A stretch of DNA of 64,000 nt from assembly GCF_036227105.1 (NCBI RefSeq), contig NZ_CP109434.1, positions 6,544,501-6,608,500 on the forward strand, in the 5' to 3' direction. Positions 31,995 to 39,651 of this stretch are shown here, in pieces. The translations under genes were made by a program, and so were the position numbers. The notes under the pieces are model-generated. The model did not search any database. It was not told where the DNA came from and was given only the letters and a program-made list of their open reading frames with translations. The stretch's first letter is position 1. Every line of letters begins with the position of its first letter. The stretch comes from Amycolatopsis sp. NBC_01488 (lineage in GTDB: Bacteria; Actinomycetota; Actinomycetes; Mycobacteriales; Pseudonocardiaceae).

Positions 31995-32881
31995 GCGGGG
32001 ACCGGATTCTCGGGATCGACTTCGGCGGCACGAAAGTGGCGCTGGGGCTCGCCGACCGCGACGGGAATCTGCTGGCCACGCGCCGGCTGGACACCGACGC
32101 GCAGGCGGGGGCCGAGCAGGTGGTGGTGCGGGCACTCGCCGGGGCTCGTGCGCTCCTGGCCGAGTCGGGCGCGGTGCCCGCCGCCGTCGGTGTCGTCAGC
32201 CCGGGGATCGTGCTGCCGGAGGAGATCCTGCTCGCGCCGAACGTCCCGGGCTGGGAGGAACTGCACCTGGCCGAGCTGGTGGCGGCCGAGTTCCCGGCCG
32301 CGCCGATCTCGGTGGGGACCGACGCGAAGGCGGCGGCACTGGCGGAGTGGCGGTGGGGGGCACTGGCCGGGGCCGACCCGGCGGTGTTCCTCTCGCTGGG
32401 CACCGGCATCGCGGCGGCGGTGCTGGTCGGCGGCCGGTTGCTGACCGGCGCCAACGGAGCTGCGGGCGAGATCGGGTACAACCTGCTCTCGCCGCAGGAC
32501 ACCGAGGGCTTCGCAAGCGGAGCGGCGCCGCTCGAGGAAGCCGTCGGTGGGCGTGGGCTGGGCGGCCGGGCGAGCAGCCTGCTCGGCCGCCCGGTCACCG
32601 CGGGCGAGCTGTTCGCGCTGGCCAAGGAGAACGTCGAGGCCAAGGAACTGGTGACGGCGGCGCTCGACGAGCTGTCGATGCACGTGGCCAACCTGGCGAT
32701 CGCCCTGGACCCCCAGCGCATCGCGGTCGGCGGCGGCCTGGTCCGGTCGGCGGACGTGCTGCTACCGGCGCTGGCGGACCGGCTGGCCCACGCCGTGCCG
32801 TTCCCGCCGGAGCTGGTCTCGGCGAGGTTCGACCAGGACGCGGCGCTGCTGGGCGCGGTGGCGCTGGCCCTGGGCGGGTAG
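31991..32881 (+). CDS. ROK family sugar kinase, atypical (no zinc cluster)
   Basis: 296 residues. ATP motif ILGIDFGGTKVALGL, substrate Asp in ISVGTDAKAAALAEW, and SLGTGIAAAVLVGG are ROK-kinase features. The expected EGH and CxCGxxGC zinc region is replaced by GEIGYNLLSPQDTEGFASGAAPLEE: the usual His is Tyr and no Cys remain. It likely phosphorylates the monosaccharide freed by the GH2 enzyme, but altered substrate choice is possible. GTG 31991 overlaps the GH2 stop (GTGA). A terminator follows at 32941. Confidence 0.87.
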   Translation: MSGDRILGIDFGGTKVALGLADRDGNLLATRRLDTDAQAGAEQVVVRALAGARALLAESGAVPAAVGVVSPGIVLPEEILLAPNVPGWEELHLAELVAAEFPAAPISVGTDAKAAALAEWRWGALAGADPAVFLSLGTGIAAAVLVGGRLLTGANGAAGEIGYNLLSPQDTEGFASGAAPLEEAVGGRGLGGRASSLLGRPVTAGELFALAKENVEAKELVTAALDELSMHVANLAIALDPQRIAVGGGLVRSADVLLPALADRLAHAVPFPPELVSARFDQDAALLGAVALALGG

Positions 32882-32940
32882 GCGTCCGGGCGGCGCGCCG
32901 GTGCCCCGACCCGGCGCGCCACCCGGTGTCAGTTCGGGAG

Positions 32941-32972
32941 GCCGGAGGGCGCGGGTCGCCCTCCGGCTTTCT
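32941..32972 (+). terminator. Rho-independent terminator after the ROK kinase operon
   Basis: A perfect 11-bp stem, GCCGGAGGGCG (32941-32951) with CGCCCTCCGGC (32957-32967), around a 5-base loop, followed by TTTCTC. It ends the plus-strand operon 60 bp after the kinase stop and abuts the convergent MFS gene. Confidence 0.8.
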
Positions 32973-34177
32973 CATGCCGCGGCCGTCGCCAGCTCGGTGC
33001 GGCGGAAGGCGGCGGGGGAGAGCGTGAACCACACCAGCACCGCGCTGACCGCCTGGATCGCCGCGCCCAGCACCCACACCGCGCGCAGGCCCCAGTGCGC
33101 CGCGACCAGGCCGCCGGTCAGCGCGCCCAGCGGCCTCAGGCCCCAGGCCAGGGCCCGGTGGCTGGTGAGGACCCGGCCGAGCAGCGGCGCCGGCGTGAAG
33201 CGCTGGCGGCTGGACTGCGAGCAGACGTTCCACAGCAGCACCGTCGCCGTCAGGGAGATCAGCACCAGCCCGATCAGCGGCGGCCACGGCGGCAGGACGG
33301 CGATCAGCAGCTGCGCCACCACGCCGAAGCTCTGCCCGATCCGCATCGACCACGAGTACCCGAGCCGGTCCACCACCTTCTGCACCACGAACGACGACGC
33401 CACCCAGCCGAAGGCGAGGCAGGCGAGCAGCAGCCCGTAGCCGACCGAGCCGACGTGCAGGACCTGCGTCGCGTAGAGCACGAGCATGGAGTTCCCGGCA
33501 CTCGCGGCGAACGAGCCGAGCGCGACGTTGAGCGTGATCGAACGCAGCAGCGGCGTCTTCACCAGGTGCCGCAGCCCGGCGGAGAGGTCACGCAGCGGGT
33601 GCGTCCGCGCGATCGTCCTCGACTCGGACGGGATGCGCCGCGCCAGCAGCAGCGCAGTGAGCGCGCAGCCGGCGGCCAGCCACGCAGACGCCCCGGCGCT
33701 GACGGCGATGAGGAACCCGGTCAGCGGCGGCACGACGAACTGCACGGCCCCCCGGTCGATCACCTGCAGCCGCGCGTTGGCGTGGGCCAGCCGGTCCGCA
33801 GCGACGATCTCGGGCACGAGCGCACCGCTGGCGCCGTCCCCGAGCACCTGCGCGGAAGTGACGACGAAGGCGACGACGAGCAGCACGGGCAGGCTGAGCA
33901 GTCCGGCCGACGCGACGGCGGCGAGCACGAGCGCGGCTGCGACCTGCACGGCGTAGGCCCAGGCCAGCACGGTGGTCCGCCGCGCCCGGTCGATCAGCAC
34001 GCCGGCGAAGAGCGACAGCAGCAGCCACGGCGCCTGCCCGGCGATGCCGATCAGCGAGATCTCCCGCGGATCGGTGGTGATGGACACGGCGAGCAGCGGG
34101 AGCGCGGCGAGCATCAGCCCTTCGGCGGAGGAACCCGACACCGCGACGGCCTGCAGCCGCACCCACCTGTTCGTCAC
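32972..34177 (-). CDS. MFS transporter (DHA3-like)
   Basis: 401 residues with about twelve helices. LLLSLFAGVLIDRARRTTVLAWAYAVQ carries the loop 2-3 motif (G-x3-D-R-x2-R-R) of the major facilitator superfamily, and the overall layout resembles the DHA3 macrolide-efflux group. It may export a small molecule; the substrate is unknown. GTG 34177 is the best placed start; no strong ribosome site is seen. A 15-bp palindrome (34194-34208) lies directly upstream in the likely leader or promoter. Confidence 0.83.
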   Translation of the reverse strand: MTNRWVRLQAVAVSGSSAEGLMLAALPLLAVSITTDPREISLIGIAGQAPWLLLSLFAGVLIDRARRTTVLAWAYAVQVAAALVLAAVASAGLLSLPVLLVVAFVVTSAQVLGDGASGALVPEIVAADRLAHANARLQVIDRGAVQFVVPPLTGFLIAVSAGASAWLAAGCALTALLLARRIPSESRTIARTHPLRDLSAGLRHLVKTPLLRSITLNVALGSFAASAGNSMLVLYATQVLHVGSVGYGLLLACLAFGWVASSFVVQKVVDRLGYSWSMRIGQSFGVVAQLLIAVLPPWPPLIGLVLISLTATVLLWNVCSQSSRQRFTPAPLLGRVLTSHRALAWGLRPLGALTGGLVAAHWGLRAVWVLGAAIQAVSAVLVWFTLSPAAFRRTELATAAA

Positions 34178-34193
34178 GCGCGCAGCCCCATGA

Positions 34194-34208
34194 TCGGCAG
34201 TCTGCCGA
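34194..34208. promoter_or_regulatory. Palindrome TCGGCAGTCTGCCGA upstream of the MFS gene
   Basis: Perfect 7-bp arms around a single T, 17 bp before the MFS start codon. It could be an operator or an mRNA hairpin; no T-tract follows, so a terminator is unlikely. Confidence 0.45.
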
Positions 34209-34365
34209 AGCGGCGCGTGAATTCCAACCGGATTACCGGGCGAACGCGCGAGCGAGGCGAAGAGAATCAGCGCGTCCGCGATCGCACAACGATTTGATTG
34301 CTGCCGTAGCATCTCCGGCATTGCCGTCGACTCCCTCCCACACACAGGATGGTGTGGAGGTGTCC

Positions 34366-34650
34366 ATGCAGCGAGTGAACTGGCCGACCGCGTTCGTCGT
34401 ACTCGGCTTCCTCGGCCTCATCGGAGTGATGTTCTGGCGCGCCAGCGCCGATTTGGCGCACTTCGACGCCGTCTGGAGCGCGGCAGGCCCGATCGTCGGA
34501 ATCGTCGTCGGCGCGATTCCCGGTGCCGTTTTCGGGGTTTCGGCCCACAGCGCGCAGCGGCGAGCCCAGTCGCGGGCGGAGCTCTACGCCACGCGCCTGC
34601 CGCCCGGCCAGGCGGGCGACGTCGAGGACAAGCTCCTCGATCTCAGTTAG
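34366..34650 (+). CDS. Small two-helix membrane protein
   Basis: 94 residues. Two membrane helices, WPTAFVVLGFLGLIGVMFW (about 6-24) and AAGPIVGIVVGAIPGAVFGV (about 39-58), are followed by a charged C-terminus that may form a short coiled coil (SAQRRAQSRAELYATRLP). GGAGG stands six bases before ATG 34366. It is 11 bp upstream of another membrane-anchored gene of unknown type, so the two likely form one operon. No family is recognised. Confidence 0.72.
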   Translation: MQRVNWPTAFVVLGFLGLIGVMFWRASADLAHFDAVWSAAGPIVGIVVGAIPGAVFGVSAHSAQRRAQSRAELYATRLPPGQAGDVEDKLLDLS

Positions 34651-34661
34651 GGAGGGCGAGG

Positions 34662-35132
34662 GTGACTTCTCTGCTGATCGGGATAGCCGGGGCGGTGGCC
34701 ACCGCGCTGATGACGGGCCTGTTGACGTACTTCGTCACCGCGTGGAAGGTCCGCCGCGACCTGCACGTCGAGTACGACCGCGGTCTGCGAACCAACCGGC
34801 TCGGCGCCTACGCGCAACTGTGGTCATGGACGCAGTCGTTCTCCCGCTACCGGCCGGAGGTGATGACCGGCAGCGGGGCGACCGAACTGCTCACGCGGCT
34901 CACCTTCTGGTATTACCAGCTGGGCGGGATGTACCTGTCGGCGGCGGCGCGCCGGAAATACTTCGCGTTCATGGACCTGCTGAAGTTCTCCGCCGAATCC
35001 GCCGACGAAAGCGCGCCGCTCCCGAACGTGCAATTCACGAGGCTGCAGAAGTGCGCGAGCGAGCTGCGCTCGCAGATCACCGACGACGTCGGCACGCGGG
35101 AGCCGCCGCTCTATCCGCGACGGGCCGGGTGA
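34662..35132 (+). CDS. Membrane-anchored protein of unknown function
   Basis: 156 residues. One N-terminal helix (LLIGIAGAVATALMTGLLTYFV) anchors a mostly helical cytosolic domain with aromatic motifs LWSWTQSFSRYRP and RLTFWYYQLGGMYLSAAARRKYFAFMD. Similar WYY-GG-YLS proteins occur across bacteria without assigned function. GTG 34662 has GGAGG six bases upstream. It is paired with the preceding small membrane protein and ends 11 bp before the convergent LacI gene. Confidence 0.72.
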   Translation: MTSLLIGIAGAVATALMTGLLTYFVTAWKVRRDLHVEYDRGLRTNRLGAYAQLWSWTQSFSRYRPEVMTGSGATELLTRLTFWYYQLGGMYLSAAARRKYFAFMDLLKFSAESADESAPLPNVQFTRLQKCASELRSQITDDVGTREPPLYPRRAG

Positions 35133-35143
35133 ACGAGGACTGA

Positions 35144-36139
35144 TCAGCGACGCACACGGGTCGACTCGCGGACCACCAGCTCCGGGGTGAACACCACCGC
35201 CTGGTGCTCCGCCGTCGTGTCCGCCGTTTCCGTCAGGAGGAGCTCCGCCGCCGTGCGGCCGAGGCGCTGGGCGGGCTGGCGGACCGACGTCAGCGGGACC
35301 GCCGCCGCTCCCGCGAACTCGATGTCGTCGTAGCCGACGATCGCCATCTCCTCCGGGATGCGCACGCCCGCGCCGACCATCGCCTGCAGGACGCCCAGCG
35401 CCAGCAGGTCGTTCGCGCAGAACACCGCCGTCGGGCGGGGGCTCGTGCCCAGCAGGCGGGCACCCGCGTCGCGCCCCGAAGAGACGTCGAGGCCGATCGC
35501 CTCCAGGATCGTCAGCTCCGCCGTCGAGCCGGAAAGCGCCGTGCGGAGGCCCTGCTCGCGGTCGCGGCACTGGGCGAGGATCGCCGGGCCGTTGACGAAC
35601 GCGATGCGCCGGTGGCCGGTCTCCAGCAGGTGGCGGCCCGCGAGCGCGCCGCCCGCGATGTCGTCCACCGCGACCGAGCTCGCCTCCGTCGTCGGCGCCT
35701 TGCGGTCGACGAACACGTACGGCGTGCCGCTGCGGCGGAACGCGCGCAGCGCCTCGCCGGACGTCGCCACCGGGCTCAGCAGGACGCCGCGGACCCGCTG
35801 CTCGGCGAACATCGCGAGGTAGGACGCCTCGAGGTCGGACCGCTGGCCGCTGTTGCAGGTGATGATGTTGAGGCCCTCGGCGTGCGCGGCCTGCTCGGCG
35901 CCGCGGGCGACGTCGACGAAGAACGGGTTGCCGAGGTCGAGCACGAGCAGCCCCATGATCCGGCTGCGGCCGGCGCGCAGTTGCCGCGCCGACTCGTCGC
36001 GGACGTAGCCGAGCTCCTCGATCACTGACAGCACCCGGTTCCGGGTGGCCGTGGCGACCACGTGCGGCCGGTTGACCACATTGGACACCGTGCCGATCGA
36101 GACGCCGGCCCGCTTGGCGACGTCCTTGATGCCGACCAC
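35144..36139 (-). CDS. LacI family transcriptional repressor
   Basis: 331 residues. The helix-turn-helix and hinge helix (GIKDVAKRAGVSIGTVSNVVNRP, then RNRVLSVIEELGYVRDESARQLRAG) precede a periplasmic-binding-like sugar domain (GLLVLDLGNPFFVDVARGAEQAA) and the C-terminal PELVVREST. GTG 36139 follows GAGGGGG. It is divergent from the PNGase A-like gene, with a perfect LacI palindrome (36179-36192) between them, so it should repress both itself and the secreted amidase until a glycan-derived sugar is present. Confidence 0.93.
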   Translation of the reverse strand: MVGIKDVAKRAGVSIGTVSNVVNRPHVVATATRNRVLSVIEELGYVRDESARQLRAGRSRIMGLLVLDLGNPFFVDVARGAEQAAHAEGLNIITCNSGQRSDLEASYLAMFAEQRVRGVLLSPVATSGEALRAFRRSGTPYVFVDRKAPTTEASSVAVDDIAGGALAGRHLLETGHRRIAFVNGPAILAQCRDREQGLRTALSGSTAELTILEAIGLDVSSGRDAGARLLGTSPRPTAVFCANDLLALGVLQAMVGAGVRIPEEMAIVGYDDIEFAGAAAVPLTSVRQPAQRLGRTAAELLLTETADTTAEHQAVVFTPELVVRESTRVRR

Positions 36140-36178
36140 CGCACCCCCTCGCTGAGAAGGGCGTGAGCCTATCACGGT

Positions 36179-36192
36179 CTGAAACGTTTCAG
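36179..36192. promoter_or_regulatory. LacI operator CTGAAACGTTTCAG
   Basis: A perfect 14-bp palindrome with central CG, 39 bp upstream of the LacI start and 79 bp upstream of the PNGase A-like start. It has the classical LacI-family form and lies in the shared promoter region. Confidence 0.85.
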
Positions 36193-36271
36193 GAGCCGAT
36201 TTCCCGCCCTTCGTCGGATGATCGCGGCACTAGGCTTCGCGTCGGTGTGGCTGCCACTGGGAGGAGTCCGG

Positions 36272-37933
36272 GTGCGGATCTTCACGATCGTCCTGTCGCT
36301 GGTGCTGACGTGGGTGCTCTCCGGGGCGGTCGCCTCGGCCGGCCCCGTCCTCGAACACGACACCGACGACCCGGTGACGGCCGCGCCCGCGGTCACCCGG
36401 CCCGGCACGCCGCACTGCAGCGTCACCCTCGCCGACGCCTTCCGCTCCAACGCCGCCGACGGCACGCCGCAGTTCTACGAGGGCACGCTCGCGCCGCCGA
36501 AGGCGTGCCCCGGCCCGTGGGCGAAGGTCGTCATGGACCAGACCGTCACCGTCAGCGGACGGCAGTACGACCGGATCGGCGACCTCGCGATCGGCGGCGC
36601 CGAGGTCTGGTGGGGCACGACCGAGGAGCCCAGCGGCGAGGGCAATCGCCCGATCACCTACCACTTCGACAAGGACCTCACGCCCTACAGTGCGCTGCTG
36701 CGCACGCCGCAGCCTTACCGCGGCGGGATCGAGAACTACAACTCGCCCGTCTACACCGGCGTGTACGCCCAGACCGTGACGCTCACCTATTACCAGGCCG
36801 ACCGGAAGCACCCCGCGCCCGAAACGCCCGACCACGTCACCGGGTTCGGCCACAGCGACGCGACCCCCCCGGCGCCGACCGTGCACTTCTCCGCGAAAGA
36901 CCTGCCGCGCAACATCACGCGCGCCTACCTCGAGGTGACGCTCGAAGGGCACGCCTGCGACGAGCAGTGGTTCGACGACGTCCCGGACGCGGTGTCGGCG
37001 AAGTACCCGGCGGCCGGGCTCTGCGGCAAGGGCCCTTACCGCGAAGCGAACTTCGCGCTCGACGGGACGCCCGCGGGCAGCGCGTTCACCTTCCCGCACA
37101 TCTACTCCGGCGGGATCGTGCCGCAGCTGTGGCGGCCGATCGTCGCGATCGACACCTTCAGCCTGCACGCCGAAACCTACGACATCACGCCGTTCGCGGG
37201 CCGGCTCGTGGACGGCGCTGCGCATGACCTTTCCTTCTCCTTCCCGGACATCGGCGGCGAATTCACCGTCGTGCCGACCCTACTGCTCTACACCGACAAA
37301 AAAGCCGCGCAGACGTCCGGTGCCCTGACCCAGCACGACGTCGCCGCCGCGCCGGTGCGGCAGACAGCGGTGAAGGACATCGAGGACGGCGTCAACGTGA
37401 CGGTGACGGCCAAGCGCGACGACGTCACCGCGGGCTACGTCGACACCTCCGCCGGCCGCGTCTACACCCGCGTCGAGCGCACCCGCGACTACCGCAACAG
37501 CGACGACGTCACCGGCGGCGGCTTCACCCAGCACGTCGTGCAGGGCGACTCGGGACAGCAGACATCGACGTCCACTGTGGACGGCCGGGTGCGCTCGGCC
37601 GCGCGGCACACCTGGTCCTACCCGCTGACCACCGACGCCACCGCGGACATCACCGACGACCAGAACCTGCGGATCTCCGGCTCGGCCGAGATGACGCAGA
37701 CCCTCGGCGACCTCACCGGCGACGGCCGGGGGTGGCGGCCGGTCCGCGCGTCGAGCGAGTGGCTGAGCTCGTCCGGCGTGCTGGCTCGCACGAACGGGGT
37801 CAACACGGAGGCGGACGGACGTTCGCGCAGCTCGTTCGCCGGTTCCGACGACCTCGGCCGGCCGTACTTCCACTACGTCGCGAGCGAGCACGGGCTGATC
37901 ACCGAGAACCGGGAGCTCCCGCCGCGGAGGTGA
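36272..37933 (+). CDS. Secreted peptide-N4-(N-acetyl-glucosaminyl)asparagine amidase A-type protein (PNGase A)
   Basis: 553 residues. A signal peptide (VRIFTIVLSLVLTWVLSG) precedes a long region matching the PNGase A family: GGAEVWWGTTEEPSGEG, ITYHFDKDLTPYSALLRTPQ, and NYNSPVYTGVYAQTVTLTYY. It continues with HFSAKDLPRNITRAYLEVTLEGH and IYSGGIVPQLWRPIVAIDTF, also shared with plant and fungal enzymes. The protein would cut N-glycans from Asn outside the cell. GTG 36272 follows GGGAGGAG and gives a clean signal peptide, so it is preferred over an ATG at 36218. It is under the divergent LacI. Confidence 0.85.
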   Translation: MRIFTIVLSLVLTWVLSGAVASAGPVLEHDTDDPVTAAPAVTRPGTPHCSVTLADAFRSNAADGTPQFYEGTLAPPKACPGPWAKVVMDQTVTVSGRQYDRIGDLAIGGAEVWWGTTEEPSGEGNRPITYHFDKDLTPYSALLRTPQPYRGGIENYNSPVYTGVYAQTVTLTYYQADRKHPAPETPDHVTGFGHSDATPPAPTVHFSAKDLPRNITRAYLEVTLEGHACDEQWFDDVPDAVSAKYPAAGLCGKGPYREANFALDGTPAGSAFTFPHIYSGGIVPQLWRPIVAIDTFSLHAETYDITPFAGRLVDGAAHDLSFSFPDIGGEFTVVPTLLLYTDKKAAQTSGALTQHDVAAAPVRQTAVKDIEDGVNVTVTAKRDDVTAGYVDTSAGRVYTRVERTRDYRNSDDVTGGGFTQHVVQGDSGQQTSTSTVDGRVRSAARHTWSYPLTTDATADITDDQNLRISGSAEMTQTLGDLTGDGRGWRPVRASSEWLSSSGVLARTNGVNTEADGRSRSSFAGSDDLGRPYFHYVASEHGLITENRELPPRR

Positions 37934-37973
37934 GACCCGTCTCGCGGCTCCTCACCCGATCGGGCTAGTGCGG

Positions 37974-37979
37974 TACTGT
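37974..37979 (+). promoter_or_regulatory. -10 box TACTGT for a leaderless P450 mRNA
   Basis: TACTGT ends seven bases before the P450 ATG (37987), where no ribosome site is visible. This spacing places the transcription start at or next to the A of the start codon. Confidence 0.45.
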
Positions 37980-37986
37980 CGGGTCC

Positions 37987-39264
37987 ATGGGGAGTCTCCG
38001 CTCACGGGTCCTGGGCTGGGTCGGGCGACGGTATCTCGCGCGGCAGTCGAAAAAGGGCTTCGACCTCGAGAAGATGTCCGCGATCCTGCCCGACTCGGCG
38101 CTGCTGCCGCTCAAGCGGGACGGCCTCGACCCGGTCGCGGAGATCAGCGCGATCCGGGCCGAGGCGCCGATCAGCAAGCTCGACCTGCCGTTCGGGATGA
38201 ACGCCTGGCTGGTCACGGGTTACGACGAGGCGAAGGCCGTGCTCGGCAAGGTGACGGAGTTCTCCACCGACTTCGCCAACCTGGTGGGCAACGCCGGCGT
38301 GACCGCCGACCAGAACCCGGGCGGGCTCGGTTTCGCCGACCCGCCGGTGCACACCCGGCTGCGCAAGCTGCTCACCCCGGAATTCACCATGCGCCGGCTC
38401 AACCGGCTCACCCCGCGCATCGACGAGATCGTCACCGAGCAGCTCGACGCGATGGCCAAGGCCGACGGCCCGGTCGACCTGTGGCAGGCGTTCGCGCTGC
38501 CGATCCCGTCGCTGACCATCTGCGAGCTGCTGGGCGTGTCCTACGAGGACCGCGCAGACTTCCAGCGGCTGGGCACCGCGCGCTTCGACCTCTTCGGCGG
38601 CGCGGGCGCGTCGCTCGGCGCGATGTCGGAGTCGCTGACGTACCTGCTCGACATCGTCAAGAAGCAGCGCGAGGAGCCCGGCGACGGCCTGCTGGGCATG
38701 CTGATCAAGGAACACGGCGACGAGATCGACGACCGCGAGCTGGCCGGCCTCGCCGACGGCGTGCTCACGGGCGGCCTGGAGACGACGGCCAGCATGCTCG
38801 CGCTCGGCGCGCTGGTGCTGCTGCGCGACGAAAAGGCGTTCGAAGCGGTCCGCGGCGACGACGAGTCCGTGCACCGGTTCGTCGAGGAACTGCTGCGCTA
38901 CCTGACGGTGGTGCAGATGGCGTTCCCGCGGTTCGCCAAGGAGGACATGGAGATCGGCGGCGCGAAGATCACCGAGGGCGACATCGTGCTGGTGTCCCTC
39001 TCGGCCGCGGACCGCGACCCGAAGCTGGGCCCGGACATGGAGAAGTTCGACGCCACCCGCGAGCCGACGTCGCACCTGGCGTTCAGCTACGGAATCCACC
39101 GCTGCATCGGCGCGGAGCTGGCCCGCATGGAGCTGCGCACGGCGTACCCGGCGCTGGTCCGGAGGTTCCCGAACCTGCGGCTCGCGGTGCCGGCGGACGA
39201 GCTGTCGTTCCGCAACGTGTCCATTGTGTACGGTCTGGACGAGCTGCCGGTGCTGGTGGACTGA
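37987..39264 (+). CDS. Cytochrome P450
   Basis: 425-residue soluble bacterial P450. The I-helix oxygen motif is GGLETTASM; the ExxR motif is in EELLRYL; the heme loop FSYGIHRCIGAELARME carries Cys373. PPVHTRLRKLLTPEFT is the C-helix. It hydroxylates an unknown substrate using separate ferredoxin and reductase partners; none is adjacent, though fprB lies in the window. It is probably leaderless. A 387-bp repeat-rich gap follows the stop. Confidence 0.95.
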   Translation: MGSLRSRVLGWVGRRYLARQSKKGFDLEKMSAILPDSALLPLKRDGLDPVAEISAIRAEAPISKLDLPFGMNAWLVTGYDEAKAVLGKVTEFSTDFANLVGNAGVTADQNPGGLGFADPPVHTRLRKLLTPEFTMRRLNRLTPRIDEIVTEQLDAMAKADGPVDLWQAFALPIPSLTICELLGVSYEDRADFQRLGTARFDLFGGAGASLGAMSESLTYLLDIVKKQREEPGDGLLGMLIKEHGDEIDDRELAGLADGVLTGGLETTASMLALGALVLLRDEKAFEAVRGDDESVHRFVEELLRYLTVVQMAFPRFAKEDMEIGGAKITEGDIVLVSLSAADRDPKLGPDMEKFDATREPTSHLAFSYGIHRCIGAELARMELRTAYPALVRRFPNLRLAVPADELSFRNVSIVYGLDELPVLVD

Positions 39265-39340
39265 GTCACGCGGTTCCGGAGGGTCCTTTGCGGACTCGAA
39301 GATCCGGTTCGCTCACGCGCTCGACCGCAGAGCGGGATTC

Positions 39341-39467
39341 GCGTGATCGATGCCGAAACTCGAGTGACGGGGGGCCGGGATCGGCGTGATCGAGACCGGA
39401 ACTGCCGTGATCGAAACCGGAACTAGCGTGATTGAAGCCGGAACTGGCGTGATTGGGCCCGAGACTC
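39341..39467 (+). repeat. Tandem 21-bp repeats, forward orientation (six units)
   Basis: Six contiguous units start at 39341, 39362, 39384, 39405, 39426 and 39447. The best four keep CGTGAT(C/T)G and CCGGAACT in register. The exact 21-bp period makes the array open in several frames, but no ribosome site or start supports a protein. It lies between the convergent P450 and AlkB-like genes. Confidence 0.85.
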
Positions 39468-39494
39468 GCCAGTGCGGCCACATCCGCCCCCGTG

Positions 39495-39575
39495 CACGCG
39501 AGTTCCGCCCTCAAACACGCGAGTTCCGGCGCTGGTCACGCCAGATCGGCCTCCGATCACGCGAGGGTTGACCCA
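39495..39575 (-). repeat. Tandem 21-bp repeats, inverted orientation
   Basis: Units beginning CACGCGAGTTCC at 39495 and 39516, and diverged units at 39537 and 39558, are the reverse complement of the forward family (GGAACT followed by CGTG). Together with 39341-39467 they form a head-to-head pair of arrays around a 27-bp centre. Confidence 0.75.
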
Positions 39576-39603
39576 GCCGCGCCGGATCCGGCCTTAACCT
39601 CAT

Positions 39604-39638
39604 CCCCGGCCCCCGGCCCCCGGCCCCCGGCCCCCGGC
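39604..39638. repeat. Five CCCCGGC heptamer repeats
   Basis: Five exact tandem copies of CCCCGGC lie between the inverted 21-bp array and the stop of the AlkB-like gene. A simple-sequence tract of this kind tends to vary in length by slippage. Confidence 0.9.
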
Positions 39639-39651
39639 CCGGCTGGTCCGC

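Noticed and set aside
32882..32940. GGCGCGCC-containing palindromes after the kinase
   Set aside because: Short GC-only self-complementary words are common by chance here; the terminator at 32941 explains the region better.
39266..39514. Minus-strand frame encoding seven-residue repeats (NHASSGF-like)
   Set aside because: It results from the 21-bp DNA array being a multiple of three. There is no ribosome site, and similar repeat frames open on the other strand.
39341..39575. CRISPR-like look of the repeat array
   Set aside because: Units are contiguous with no unique spacers, and no cas genes are present.
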